Origin: an uncultured Verrucomicrobia subdivision 3 bacterium
GTDB taxonomy: Bacteria; Verrucomicrobiota; Verrucomicrobiia; Limisphaerales; UBA11358
Assembly: GCA_903944085.1 (NCBI GenBank)
Contig: CAJAQO010000155.1
Span: 1-46,979, forward strand
Direction of reading: 5' to 3'
DNA length: 46,979 bases
Shown here: piece by piece, positions 1 through 7,498 of the stretch
How positions within the stretch are numbered: position 1 is the first letter of the stretch
Layout: each line of letters starts with the position of its first letter
Made by a program: the position numbers and the translations under genes
The notes under the pieces: generated by a model
Told to the model about the DNA's origin: nothing
Databases searched by the model: none
The model's input: only the letters and a program-made list of their open reading frames with translations

Positions 1-15
1 AACTTTCCGGTGCGA

Positions 16-414
16 TCAACGCTTCGAGAACTGGAAGCGTTTGCGGGCGCCGGGCTGGCCGTATTTTTTGCGCTCGCGGGCACGCGGGTCGCGCGTGAGA
101 AAACCTTCCGCCTTCAGCGCCGGACGCAGCGTGGCGTCAAACTTCAGCAGCGCGCGGGCGATGCCGTGGCGCGTCGCGCCGGCCTGACCGTTCGGGCCGC
201 CGCCGGTGACGTTCACGCGCACATCGAGCTTGTCGGCCGTGCTGGTGACGGTGAGCGGTGAGGAAACGGTGGCGCGCTGGGTGTCCAGCGGGAAATAGGT
301 TTCAAACGTGCGGCCGTTGACAGTGATCTTGCCGCTGCCGGTTGCGAGACGGACCCGGGCAATCGCAGTTTTGCGACGACCGGTGCCGAGGAATTCGATG
401 GTTTTCGTAGCCAT
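16..414 (-). CDS. rpsI: 30S ribosomal protein S9
   Basis: Small-subunit ribosomal protein whose C-terminal tail reaches the P-site tRNA. The 132-residue product has the family's usual length. Diagnostic motifs are the [14 protein letters not shown] start of the fold, the [19 protein letters not shown] stretch in the middle, and the basic tail with [17 protein letters not shown] ending in the invariant Lys-Arg. ATG start at 414. It lies 8 bases downstream of rplM on the same strand, the standard rplM-rpsI operon, so it is probably co-transcribed from the rplM promoter. No Shine-Dalgarno sequence is visible in the short spacer, which would suit translational coupling. Confidence 0.98.
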   Translation of the reverse strand: MATKTIEFLGTGRRKTAIARVRLATGSGKITVNGRTFETYFPLDTQRATVSSPLTVTSTADKLDVRVNVTGGGPNGQAGATRHGIARALLKFDATLRPALKAEGFLTRDPRARERKKYGQPGARKRFQFSKR

Positions 415-422
415 AACAAAAT

Positions 423-857
423 TTATTTAGCGGGCGCGAGCGCGGCGGGCGTCTGGGCTTCGTGGTTGTGCTTCGGGCCTTTGAAGACTTTCAGCTTGGT
501 GAGCAGCACGCGGCCAAGGCGGTTCTTCGGAATCATGCCTTTGACGGCGCGTTCGATGAGCAGTTCGGGATGCTTGGCGCGGAGATCCGCGACGGTGGCG
601 TATTTTTCGCCGCCCTTCCAACCGGAATAAGTCATATATTCCTTGTCGGTCTCTTTTTTGCCGGTGACGCGCACCTTCTCGGCGTTGACGACGATGACAA
701 AATCGCCGGCGTCGAGGTGGGCTGTATAAACGGGCTTGTTTTTGCCGCGTAAAATATCGGCAACCTGCACGGCCAGACGGCCAAGAACCGCGCCGTCGGC
801 ATCAATAATATGCCACTTGCGCTGGTCCAGATTTACTTTCGGCAAATGCGTTTTCAT
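423..857 (-). CDS. rplM: 50S ribosomal protein L13
   Basis: Large-subunit assembly protein. The frame is open from a TTG at 869, but the ATG at 857, giving MKTHLPKVN, is the likelier start. The 144-residue product then matches the usual length. Family motifs include [15 protein letters not shown] near the start, [18 protein letters not shown] in the middle, and MIPKNRLGR followed by [17 protein letters not shown] near the C terminus. First gene of the rplM-rpsI operon, with a good promoter-like sequence 28-55 bases upstream. Confidence 0.98.
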   Translation of the reverse strand: MKTHLPKVNLDQRKWHIIDADGAVLGRLAVQVADILRGKNKPVYTAHLDAGDFVIVVNAEKVRVTGKKETDKEYMTYSGWKGGEKYATVADLRAKHPELLIERAVKGMIPKNRLGRVLLTKLKVFKGPKHNHEAQTPAALAPAK

Positions 858-884
858 TTCAAAATCCAATCAAAAGGGACGCGG

Positions 885-912
885 AATCTATCAAAACGAA
901 CGGTGAAGTCAA
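885..912 (-). promoter_or_regulatory. probable sigma-70-type promoter of rplM-rpsI
   Basis: On the minus strand TTGACT (907-912) is followed after 16 bases by TAGATT (885-890), 28 bases before the rplM ATG. It is the best promoter-like match in the divergent gap between rplM and the gene at 977. Assignment is by consensus only. Confidence 0.5.
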
Positions 913-976
913 CACGCGATTTAATTTAATTTGGTTTGGGCTTTACAGCCACCGGCAAAAGTTAAAGATTTGGGCC

Positions 977-2170
977 ATGAAAAAGCTGGTTTCCGTCCTC
1001 ATCGTGCTCATCGCTGTCGCCGGCATTTTATACGCTTTCAAGGCCCACGCCGCCGTGCAGGCGCAGGCCACGGCCAAGACCACGCCGCCGCCCGGCGTGC
1101 AAATTGCGCAGACGCTTTCGATGATCACCGGCGTGGCCATTTCGCCGCTGCTCGGCGTCAGCGCCGTCGGCTGCTACCAATATTGCAAGGCCGATACTGA
1201 TGAACAAAAAGCCAAGCTGCCATGGTTCGCCAGCCCGGTGTTCTGGGTGCCGGCGTTTTTGGTGCTTGGCTTGTGCTTCCTCAAAGACACCGCCGGCATC
1301 GCGCTGCCCACCGTCGCCAAAAAACCGCTCGACGCGATTGAAACCATCGAACATAAAATTTCCGGTCTGGTCGCCACCGGCGCGTTTGTGCCGATCATGG
1401 TCAACATCATCCACGAAGCGAATTCCACCGGCGGCCAGCCGACGCTGTCGCTAAGTTCGCTCGGCCTGGCGGCGATGGATTTTCACTGGCTCTACGACGT
1501 GCTGGTGACGCCGGTGGCGATGATCGCTTTTTTCATCGTGTTCCTCGCGTCCAACGCCATCAACATTTTAATTTTGTTAAGCCCGTTCACCACGGTGGAC
1601 ACGGCGCTTAAAACCTTCCGCACCACCGTTCTTGCCAGCGTCGCCGGCAGCGCATACATCAATCCGTGGCTCGGCGCGGCGTGGGCGCTCATCATCCTGA
1701 TCATTTCGTATTTCATCGCCGGCTGGTCGTTCCGGCTCTCGCATTTTGGCCTCGTGTTCATCTGGGAATTTTTCACCCTCGGCAAACGGCGTTTCAAGCC
1801 CGACGCGAAAGAGAACAACCTGTTCCTCGGCCGCAAAACCCAGAAAGTTCCCACGCGCACCTTCGGCCGGCTGTCGCGCAATGAACAAGGTGAACTGGTT
1901 TTCAATTATCATCCCTGGCTCGTGCTGCCGCGCCGCACGCTCGTGCTGCCCGCCGGCAATTACGAAACCGGGCGCGGACTGTTTTACTCCGAGATCATCC
2001 ACGTCGAAGGCGACTCCACCCGCACCGTTTTTCTCCTGCCGCCGCAATATCGCGGCCACGAAGAGGAGATTGCGAATATCTACCACTTCACCGGCACGCG
2101 CGACGTCGGCCTGCGCGCCGCGTGGGCGTGGTTCAAAAGCCTGTTCAGCACCAAGCCGGCGACGGCCTAA
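977..2170 (+). CDS. multi-pass membrane protein, DUF4126-like
   Basis: 397-residue inner-membrane protein of unknown function. Residues 4-21 form an N-terminal hydrophobic helix (signal anchor or signal peptide). Further hydrophobic segments lie near 44-66, 86-103, 128-145, 171-202 and 232-265. Residues 100-131 (FLKD, KKPLDAIETIE, then KISG) and the LLSPFTTVD loop at 200-208 resemble DUF4126-type proteins, but I hold that assignment loosely. The C-terminal 130 residues are soluble, with a beta-rich stretch that includes VLPAGNYETGRGLFYSEI. It is divergent from rplM with a 119-base gap. No catalytic motif is visible and I would not assign a function. Confidence 0.75.
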   Translation: MKKLVSVLIVLIAVAGILYAFKAHAAVQAQATAKTTPPPGVQIAQTLSMITGVAISPLLGVSAVGCYQYCKADTDEQKAKLPWFASPVFWVPAFLVLGLCFLKDTAGIALPTVAKKPLDAIETIEHKISGLVATGAFVPIMVNIIHEANSTGGQPTLSLSSLGLAAMDFHWLYDVLVTPVAMIAFFIVFLASNAINILILLSPFTTVDTALKTFRTTVLASVAGSAYINPWLGAAWALIILIISYFIAGWSFRLSHFGLVFIWEFFTLGKRRFKPDAKENNLFLGRKTQKVPTRTFGRLSRNEQGELVFNYHPWLVLPRRTLVLPAGNYETGRGLFYSEIIHVEGDSTRTVFLLPPQYRGHEEEIANIYHFTGTRDVGLRAAWAWFKSLFSTKPATA

Positions 2171-2304
2171 AGTAGTCCACGCCATTGACTGAATTGATTT
2201 GGCCGGAAGTTTTTTCGGTTCACGACCGGGCGGCAGACCGGCCTCGCGTTTTTCGCCAATTTTGCCTGCCACCACGTTGTCCGCCGGCGCGGCACTGAAA
2301 AATT

Positions 2305-2565
2305 ATGCGCAGGTGCTTTTCGCTCGATGAAACAATTCACGGGGCAATCATTTTCATTGCCGGCGTCAGTCTGTGTCGGTTTCTCTCCTGCTGGGTGACG
2401 ACCAGCGGCATTTTCCTGACGATGAACTGGGCGAGTTTCGCCGTCGTCGTGTTCGCGCTGGGAATTCTTTTACGCGAACGCTTTCATCGCTGGCTCGGCC
2501 TCGGCATGCTGGTGGTCGGCTTCGTTTACAAAAAATTTCAGGACGCGATCCGAAAATGGCTGTGA
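2305..2565 (+). CDS. small hydrophobic protein, two membrane helices
   Basis: 86-residue product with hydrophobic segments at about 12-29 and 43-74 and a basic C-terminal end (FQDAIRKWL). ATG start. It follows the membrane protein at 977 after 134 bases and ends one base before the convergent threonine aldolase gene. I do not recognise a family. The case for a gene rests on the two membrane segments, the positive-inside charge pattern and the lack of a competing frame. Confidence 0.5.
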   Translation: MRRCFSLDETIHGAIIFIAGVSLCRFLSCWVTTSGIFLTMNWASFAVVVFALGILLRERFHRWLGLGMLVVGFVYKKFQDAIRKWL

Positions 2566-2566
2566 A

Positions 2567-3604
2567 TCAGCCGGCGGTTTCCCGCACCTCGGCAACAAAC
2601 GCCTCCACGTCTGCCGGCGTCGTGTCCCAGCTGCACATGAACCGCGAGTCGCCGGGCGTGACGCCGCCCGTGCTGAACTGCCAGCCGCGGGCGCGCATTT
2701 TTTCCTCCACCGGCTTTGAAATCCAGGCGAACACCACGTTGGACTGGACCGCATGGGAAATGTCCACGCCGGGAATTTTTCGCAGGCCGGCTTCCAGCCG
2801 TTTGGCCATTTCGTTCGAGTGCCGCGCGTGCCGCAGCCACGCGCCGTCTTTCAACATGCCCAGCCATGGCGCGGAAAGAAAACGCATTTTCGACGCGAGC
2901 TGGCCGCCTTGTTTGCAGCGATAATCAAAATCGCGCGCGAGATCGTGGTCGAAAAACACCACCGCCTCGCCGAGGGCGATGCCGTTTTTCGAACCGCCAA
3001 AACACAGCACGTCCACGCCCGCGCGCCAAGTGATGTCCGCCGGCGCGACGCCGAGCGACGCGACCGCGTTGGCGAACCGCGCGCCGTCCATCTGCACGCG
3101 CAGGCCGAACTTTTTGGCGGTTTCCGCCAGCGTTTGAATCTCCGCGACCGAATAAACCGTGCCGGTTTCCGTCACCTGCGTGATGCTCAACACGCGCGGT
3201 TTTGGATAATGGATGTCCGTGCGTTTTTTGACTGCGCGCTCAATTTCCGCCGGATCAATTTTTCCATGCGCGCCCTGCAGCAGCAGAATTTTGCTGCCGT
3301 TGGCGAAAAATTCCGGCGCGCCGCACTCGGCGGTCTCGACGTGCGCGTGCTCGTGGCAAAGGACGCTGTGATAGGACTGGCAGAGCGACGCGAGCGACAG
3401 CGAATTCGCCGCCGTGCCGTTGAACACAAAAAACACTTCGCAGTCTTTCTCAAAAATTTCGCGAATGCGGTCGGCGGCGCGCTGGGTCCAGGCGTCGTTG
3501 CCGTAGCTGGGTTCGTGGCTGATGTTGGCCTCGGCCATCGCGGCCCAGGCTTCGGGACAAATGCCGGAGCAATTGTCGCTCGTAAACTGACGTTGGTGTT
3601 TCAT
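2567..3604 (-). CDS. ltaE: low-specificity L-threonine aldolase (PLP enzyme)
   Basis: Fold-type I PLP enzyme that cleaves L-threonine or allo-threonine to glycine and acetaldehyde. 345 residues, the family's usual length. Seen: the N-terminal FTSDNCSGICPEA segment, the VFNGTAANSLSL cofactor-phosphate loop, the HAHVETAECGAPEFF motif, MDGARFANA with the Asp that contacts the pyridine nitrogen, and GGSKNG with the Schiff-base Lys at about 206. The FDYRCKQGGQLASKMRF motif is also family-typical. The ATG lies 7 bases after the livF stop, so it appears to be the last gene of the liv transport operon. That would link amino acid uptake to catabolism (inference). A related beta-eliminating lyase activity cannot be excluded. 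Confidence 0.9.
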   Translation of the reverse strand: MKHQRQFTSDNCSGICPEAWAAMAEANISHEPSYGNDAWTQRAADRIREIFEKDCEVFFVFNGTAANSLSLASLCQSYHSVLCHEHAHVETAECGAPEFFANGSKILLLQGAHGKIDPAEIERAVKKRTDIHYPKPRVLSITQVTETGTVYSVAEIQTLAETAKKFGLRVQMDGARFANAVASLGVAPADITWRAGVDVLCFGGSKNGIALGEAVVFFDHDLARDFDYRCKQGGQLASKMRFLSAPWLGMLKDGAWLRHARHSNEMAKRLEAGLRKIPGVDISHAVQSNVVFAWISKPVEEKMRARGWQFSTGGVTPGDSRFMCSWDTTPADVEAFVAEVRETAG

Positions 3605-3611
3605 GGGTAAA

Positions 3612-4322
3612 TTATTGTCCGCCGAGATAGGCGCTCTTCACCTGCGGATTCTGACGCAGCGACGCCGAGGTGCCGCTCAACGTGATTTTGCCAGTTTCCA
3701 AAACGTAACCAAAGCCGGAAATTTCCAACGCGCGGTTGGCGTTTTGTTCCACCAGCAAAATCGTCAGGCCGCGCTCGCGGTTGATCTCGACGATTTTTTC
3801 AAAAATCGTTTTCACCAGCAGCGGCGCGAGACCGAGCGACGGCTCGTCCAGCATCAAAAATTTCGGCTGCGACATCAGCGCACGGCCAATCGCCAGCATC
3901 TGCTGCTCGCCGCCGGAGAGCGTGCCGGCAATCTGCTGCGCGCGTTCCTGCAAGCGCGGAAACGCGGCAAAAACCGATTCCAGTTCGCGGTTCGCAATTT
4001 TTTTGTCGCGCACCAGATAGGCACCCATCTGCAAATTTTCCCGCACCGTCAGGTTCGCAAAAATCATCCGGCCTTCGGGCACGTGCGACAAACCAAGCTT
4101 CACAATTTCGTGCGGCGGCAAACCGGCGATGTTTTTGCCGTCGTAAAAAATTTCACCGGACTTCGGCTTCAGCAAACCGGAAATGGTTTTCAGCGTCGTG
4201 GTTTTGCCCGCGCCATTGCTGCCGATGAGCGTGACGATGCCGCCGGCGGGCACGGACAAGGAAATTCCGTGCAGCGCGGAAATCGCGCCGTAGCTGACCG
4301 TCAGATTTTTTATTTCCAGCAT
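3612..4322 (-). CDS. livF: branched-chain amino acid ABC transporter, ATP-binding protein LivF
   Basis: Cytoplasmic ATPase that pairs with LivG to power the LivHM permease. 236 residues. Walker A GSNGAGKT at 34-41, Q-loop and the VPEGRMIFANLTVREN stretch (80-95) typical of LivF, ABC signature LSGGEQQ at 135-141, Walker B LMLDE at 156-160, and switch-region VEQN downstream. Same-strand neighbours are livG upstream, across a 91-base gap containing an inverted repeat, and ltaE 7 bases downstream. Confidence 0.95.
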   Translation of the reverse strand: MLEIKNLTVSYGAISALHGISLSVPAGGIVTLIGSNGAGKTTTLKTISGLLKPKSGEIFYDGKNIAGLPPHEIVKLGLSHVPEGRMIFANLTVRENLQMGAYLVRDKKIANRELESVFAAFPRLQERAQQIAGTLSGGEQQMLAIGRALMSQPKFLMLDEPSLGLAPLLVKTIFEKIVEINRERGLTILLVEQNANRALEISGFGYVLETGKITLSGTSASLRQNPQVKSAYLGGQ

Positions 4323-4330
4323 GGCTTTTT

Positions 4331-4397
4331 AACAACAAAGAAACAACGGAACGAAGAAGCCGAATTCATTCTCGGCAGACTTTGTTGCTTTGTTGTT
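4331..4397. repeat. imperfect inverted repeat between livG and livF
   Basis: The left arm 4331-4346 and right arm 4382-4397 are complementary at 15 of 16 positions around a 35-base loop. Each arm has an octamer-like period (AACAAAGA-type units). It fills most of the 91-base gap between two genes that normally abut. It could form a hairpin in the transcript and alter the livF:livG ratio, or simply be a dispersed repeat unit. Confidence 0.7.
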
Positions 4398-4413
4398 CCT
4401 TTCCATTTGGCAC

Positions 4414-5175
4414 CTATTCACCGAGATAAGCCGCGATGACTTTCGGATTCGCGCGCACTTCATCCGGTTTGCCTTCGGCGATCTTGATGCCGTAATCCAA
4501 AACCGCGATGCGCTCGCAAATTTCCATGACCAATTTCATGTCATGTTCGACCAGCAAAATGGAAATCTGAAACTTGTCCTTGATGAAACGGATGAGCCGC
4601 GTGAGTTCGACTTTCTCGGTGGCATTCATGCCGGCGGCAGGCTCGTCGAGCAGCAGCAGTTTCGGTTTGGCGGCGAGCGCGCGGACGATTTCCAGCCGGC
4701 GCTGATCGCCGTAGCTCAGACTTTTCGCCGGCTCGTCGCGGAATTTGCCGAGCTGGAAAATCTCCAGGAGTTCCAGCGCGCGGTCGGCAATGGCTTTTTC
4801 CTCAGCGTGATACCCCATGCCGCGCCAGAGCGCATGGCGCACGTCGCCGCGCAGATGCAGATGAAACACCGCGCGGACATTGTCGAAAACATTCAGCGAC
4901 GGAAATAGCCGGATGTTTTGAAACGTGCGCGCAATCCCGCGCTTAGTGATTTGATACGGGTTGCGGCCGACGGTGGACTGGCCGTCGAAAATGATTTCGC
5001 CAGCGGTCGGCTGATAAACGCCGGTGATGAGATTGAACGCCGTCGTCTTACCCGCGCCGTTCGGGCCGATGAGGCCGACGAGTTCGCTGGGTCCGATTTG
5101 CAAATCCAGTTCCGACACCGCCGTGAGTCCGCCGAAGCGGATGGTGGCCTTGTCGAGTTGGAGCAGCGCGGACAT
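4414..5175 (-). CDS. livG: branched-chain amino acid ABC transporter, ATP-binding protein LivG
   Basis: Second ATPase of the Liv system. 253 residues. Walker A GPNGAGKT at 37-44, the GIARTFQNIRLFPSLNVFDN Q-loop segment (80-99) typical of LivG, signature LSYGDQRR at 153-160, Walker B LLLLDE at 173-178 followed by PAAGMN, and the VEHDM switch histidine. The ATG at 5175 is two bases beyond a 7-nt repeat array, so the upstream boundary has been rearranged: livG normally follows livM directly, but here a four-helix-bundle gene separates them. Confidence 0.95.
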   Translation of the reverse strand: MSALLQLDKATIRFGGLTAVSELDLQIGPSELVGLIGPNGAGKTTAFNLITGVYQPTAGEIIFDGQSTVGRNPYQITKRGIARTFQNIRLFPSLNVFDNVRAVFHLHLRGDVRHALWRGMGYHAEEKAIADRALELLEIFQLGKFRDEPAKSLSYGDQRRLEIVRALAAKPKLLLLDEPAAGMNATEKVELTRLIRFIKDKFQISILLVEHDMKLVMEICERIAVLDYGIKIAEGKPDEVRANPKVIAAYLGE

Positions 5176-5176
5176 G

Positions 5177-5211
5177 AATTAAAAATTTAAAATGAAAAAT
5201 TAAAAATCAGA
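5177..5211. repeat. heptanucleotide tandem array, left border of the four-helix-bundle gene
   Basis: Five 7-nt units of the type AATNAAA: AATTAAA, AATTTAA, AATGAAA, AATTAAA, AATCAGA. The stop codon of the four-helix-bundle gene (5207-5209) lies in the last unit. The same kind of array, inverted, lies at 5601-5628. Confidence 0.8.
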
Positions 5212-5605
5212 TTTCTCCGCCACGTTTGCTGGAAACAATGATTGCACCAATGACGCGGCGGATTTCATCTGCTTCACCGGCCAGCTGTAGTTGTTGGTTT
5301 GGAAAAATATTTGCGGTAGCCAATAGGCGCAGGCGCAAATGTGTTTCCCGGGCTTCTTTCAAGGCAATGCTCATTTTACTGTTGAAGCCGGCTTTGCTTT
5401 GTGCGGCTTGGGCTTCTTCGACATTGGCTGGAACACTGGTTCCCGCGCGCAAAATCTGGCTCATCATCACACGGCCAACGCCCGGACGCTCGTCCATTTT
5501 TCCGCACAGCTGGATGATGCGGACGGCAAATTCAAAAGTGCGTTCAACAATGTGCCTTGGCGGAACATTTTTTAAATCGCCCGAACTGGATTCGGATTTT
5601 TTCAT
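5207..5605 (-). CDS. four-helix-bundle protein (23S rRNA intervening-sequence family)
   Basis: 132-residue protein of the family first seen encoded in intervening sequences of 23S rRNA (TIGR02436/PF05635-like), distantly related to the Avd accessory protein of diversity-generating retroelements. Family features: ERTFEFAVRIIQLCGKM early, the SQILRAGTSVPANVEEAQAA segment at the second helix, then SKMSIALKEARETHLRLRLL. Molecular role unknown. It sits inside the liv operon between livM and livG, where no such gene belongs. Its start codon (5603-5605) and stop codon (5207-5209) both lie within 7-nt repeat arrays in opposite orientation, so it looks like an inserted cassette. No rRNA or reverse transcriptase is in the window. 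Confidence 0.88.
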   Translation of the reverse strand: MKKSESSSGDLKNVPPRHIVERTFEFAVRIIQLCGKMDERPGVGRVMMSQILRAGTSVPANVEEAQAAQSKAGFNSKMSIALKEARETHLRLRLLATANIFPNQQLQLAGEADEIRRVIGAIIVSSKRGGEI

Positions 5606-5628
5606 TTTTAATTTTGAATTTTCAATTT
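5601..5628. repeat. heptanucleotide tandem array, right border of the four-helix-bundle gene
   Basis: Four 7-nt units on the plus strand: TTCATTT, TTAATTT, TGAATTT, TCAATTT. Read on the minus strand they are AAATNAA-type units, so they match the array at 5177-5211 in inverted orientation. The array contains the ATG of the four-helix-bundle gene and the TGA of livM (5622-5624). Confidence 0.8.
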
Positions 5629-6596
5629 CTTTTCCTTCGGAAGGAAAAGAGTCCCTGCGGCCGCGTGAGCATCAATACAATTAAGAGCAGCGAATAAATG
5701 ATCATCCGCGTGTCGCCGATCCAGCCGAGCGGACGTTCGGCAGTGAAGCCGGGCAAGTGTTCGATGCCGGACAACATGCGCAAACCTTCCGGCAGCAGCG
5801 TCAGCAAAATGGCGGCGAGGATGACGCCGACGGTATTGCCCATGCCGCCGAGGATGACCATCACAACGAAGGTGATGGATTGCATGAAACCAAAACCGCC
5901 GGGCGTGAGAAATTGTTTCGAATGCGCGTAAAGTCCGCCCGCGATGCCCGCGAAAAAGGCACCGATGACGAACGCGGTGACTTTGTATTTCGTGGTGTTA
6001 ATGCCCATCGCCTCGGCGGCCACTTCGTCGTCGTGAACCGCGATAAAACCGCGGCCATAGGTGGAATTGACGAGGGACGCGACGACATAAATCGTCACTG
6101 CCGCGAGGCCGAACGTCCAAAACAGATTTGTCCAGCCGTGGTTGACGCTCAGGCCACGCGCCGCGCCGACTTTGTCCATGTTTTGTAAAATCACGCGGAT
6201 GATTTCGCCGAAGCCGAGCGTGACAATGGCCAGGTAATCGCCGCGCAATCGCAAGGTGGGAATGCCGACCAGCAAGCCGGCGAGCGCCGCTGCGAGTCCG
6301 CCCGCATAAAGCGCAACGGCGAAAATGCCGTTCGCGGCGAAAAAATTGAGTTCGCCAAATTGATTCGTGATGACCGCCGAAGTGTAAGCGCCGACGGCCA
6401 TGAAGCCCGCGTGGCCGAGGGAAAATTGTCCGGTGTAGCCGTTGATTAAATTCAAGCTGACCGCCATCACGATGCTGATGCCGATGTCGTAAAAAATGTA
6501 GAGCCAGTAGGGATTGATTCTGCTGGCGACCAGCGCCGCCAGAAAACTTGCGGCGAGCGCGCCGAGCAAAAAAGTTTTGGCGTGGCGGAAATTCAT
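5622..6596 (-). CDS. livM: branched-chain amino acid ABC transporter, permease LivM
   Basis: Inner-membrane permease subunit that forms the channel with LivH. 324 residues with about ten hydrophobic segments. Typical LivM motifs are SLNLINGYTGQFSLGHAGFM, the LRLRGDYLAIVTLGFGEIIR cytoplasmic loop that contacts the ATPase, and VILGGMGNTVGVILAA. The ATG overlaps the livH stop by 4 bases, implying translational coupling. The C terminus (FSFRRKRN) and TGA stop run into the 7-nt array, so the original last residues may have been replaced when that repeat arrived. Confidence 0.95.
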   Translation of the reverse strand: MNFRHAKTFLLGALAASFLAALVASRINPYWLYIFYDIGISIVMAVSLNLINGYTGQFSLGHAGFMAVGAYTSAVITNQFGELNFFAANGIFAVALYAGGLAAALAGLLVGIPTLRLRGDYLAIVTLGFGEIIRVILQNMDKVGAARGLSVNHGWTNLFWTFGLAAVTIYVVASLVNSTYGRGFIAVHDDEVAAEAMGINTTKYKVTAFVIGAFFAGIAGGLYAHSKQFLTPGGFGFMQSITFVVMVILGGMGNTVGVILAAILLTLLPEGLRMLSGIEHLPGFTAERPLGWIGDTRMIIYSLLLIVLMLTRPQGLFSFRRKRN

Positions 6597-7498
6597 ACTT
6601 TCTCAATTTCCTTTTTGCCGAGCAGCCCGGACGGTTTCACGAGCAGGATCAAAATCAAAACCGCGAACGCGATGGCGTCGCGGTAGGTCGAGGAAATGTA
6701 GCCGGAGACGAGCGTTTCGGTGACGCCGATGATGATGCCGCCGAGCGCCGCGCCGGGCAGGTTGCCGATGCCGCCAAGCACCGCCGCGACGAACGCCTTG
6801 AGGCCCGGCAAAATGCCCATGAGCGGGTCAATGGATGGATAATTGATGGCCCACAAAATGCCCGCCGCCGCCGCCAGCGCGGAGCCGAGCGCGAAAGTGA
6901 AGCTGATGACGACATCGGTGTTCACGCCCATCAGTGCCGCGGCTTCGGGATTGAACGACACGGCGCGCATGGCGGTGCCGATTCTGGTTTTCATCACGAT
7001 GAACCGCAGCGCGAGCAATAAAATCAAGGTGACGGCGAGCACGATGATTTGATTGCTGTTGAGGCTCAAGCCGCCGATTTTGGTGATCGGCAAAACGGGC
7101 AGAATGTCGGGAAATTTTTTGGGCGCGGCTCCGAAAAAAAATTGTCCGGCATATTCGAGAAAAAGGGAAACGCCAATCGCGGTGATGAGCACGGTGAGCT
7201 TCGGACGTTTGCGCAGCGGGCGATACGCGAAACGCTCGATCAGCACCCCGAGCGCGGCGCAGACGGCCATGGAAATTCCCAGGACCACGAACGCGCCGGC
7301 AATCGAGGGCAGCGGCAGGACAACGGCGATTTTCGGCGCGAGGTAAAATCCGGCGAAAGCGCCGAGCATAAAGACGTCGCCGTGGGCAAAGTTGATGAAC
7401 CGCAAAATTCCATAAACCATCGTGTAGCCCAGCGCGATGAGCGCGAGGATGGAGCCGAACGCCAGGCCGTTGATGAGCTGCTGGAGAAATTCTGTCAC
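6593..7498 (-). CDS. livH: branched-chain amino acid ABC transporter, permease LivH
   Basis: Inner-membrane permease subunit, 301 residues, about eight hydrophobic segments. LivH motifs: LINGLAFGSILALIALGYTM at the N terminus, GILRFINFAHGDVFMLGAF, TAIGVSLFLEY, and VAAVLGGIGNLPGAALGG near the C terminus, the region facing the ATPases. Overlaps livK (upstream) and livM (downstream) by 4 bases each, so the three genes are tightly coupled. Confidence 0.95.
   Translation of the reverse strand: MTEFLQQLINGLAFGSILALIALGYTMVYGILRFINFAHGDVFMLGAFAGFYLAPKIAVVLPLPSIAGAFVVLGISMAVCAALGVLIERFAYRPLRKRPKLTVLITAIGVSLFLEYAGQFFFGAAPKKFPDILPVLPITKIGGLSLNSNQIIVLAVTLILLLALRFIVMKTRIGTAMRAVSFNPEAAALMGVNTDVVISFTFALGSALAAAAGILWAINYPSIDPLMGILPGLKAFVAAVLGGIGNLPGAALGGIIIGVTETLVSGYISSTYRDAIAFAVLILILLVKPSGLLGKKEIEKV

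Noticed and set aside
5207-5605. Diversity-generating retroelement suggested by the Avd-like fold
   Set aside because: No reverse transcriptase and no template/variable repeat pair in the window.
5207-5605. 23S rRNA intervening sequence
   Set aside because: No rRNA sequence flanks the gene; both neighbours are liv transporter genes.
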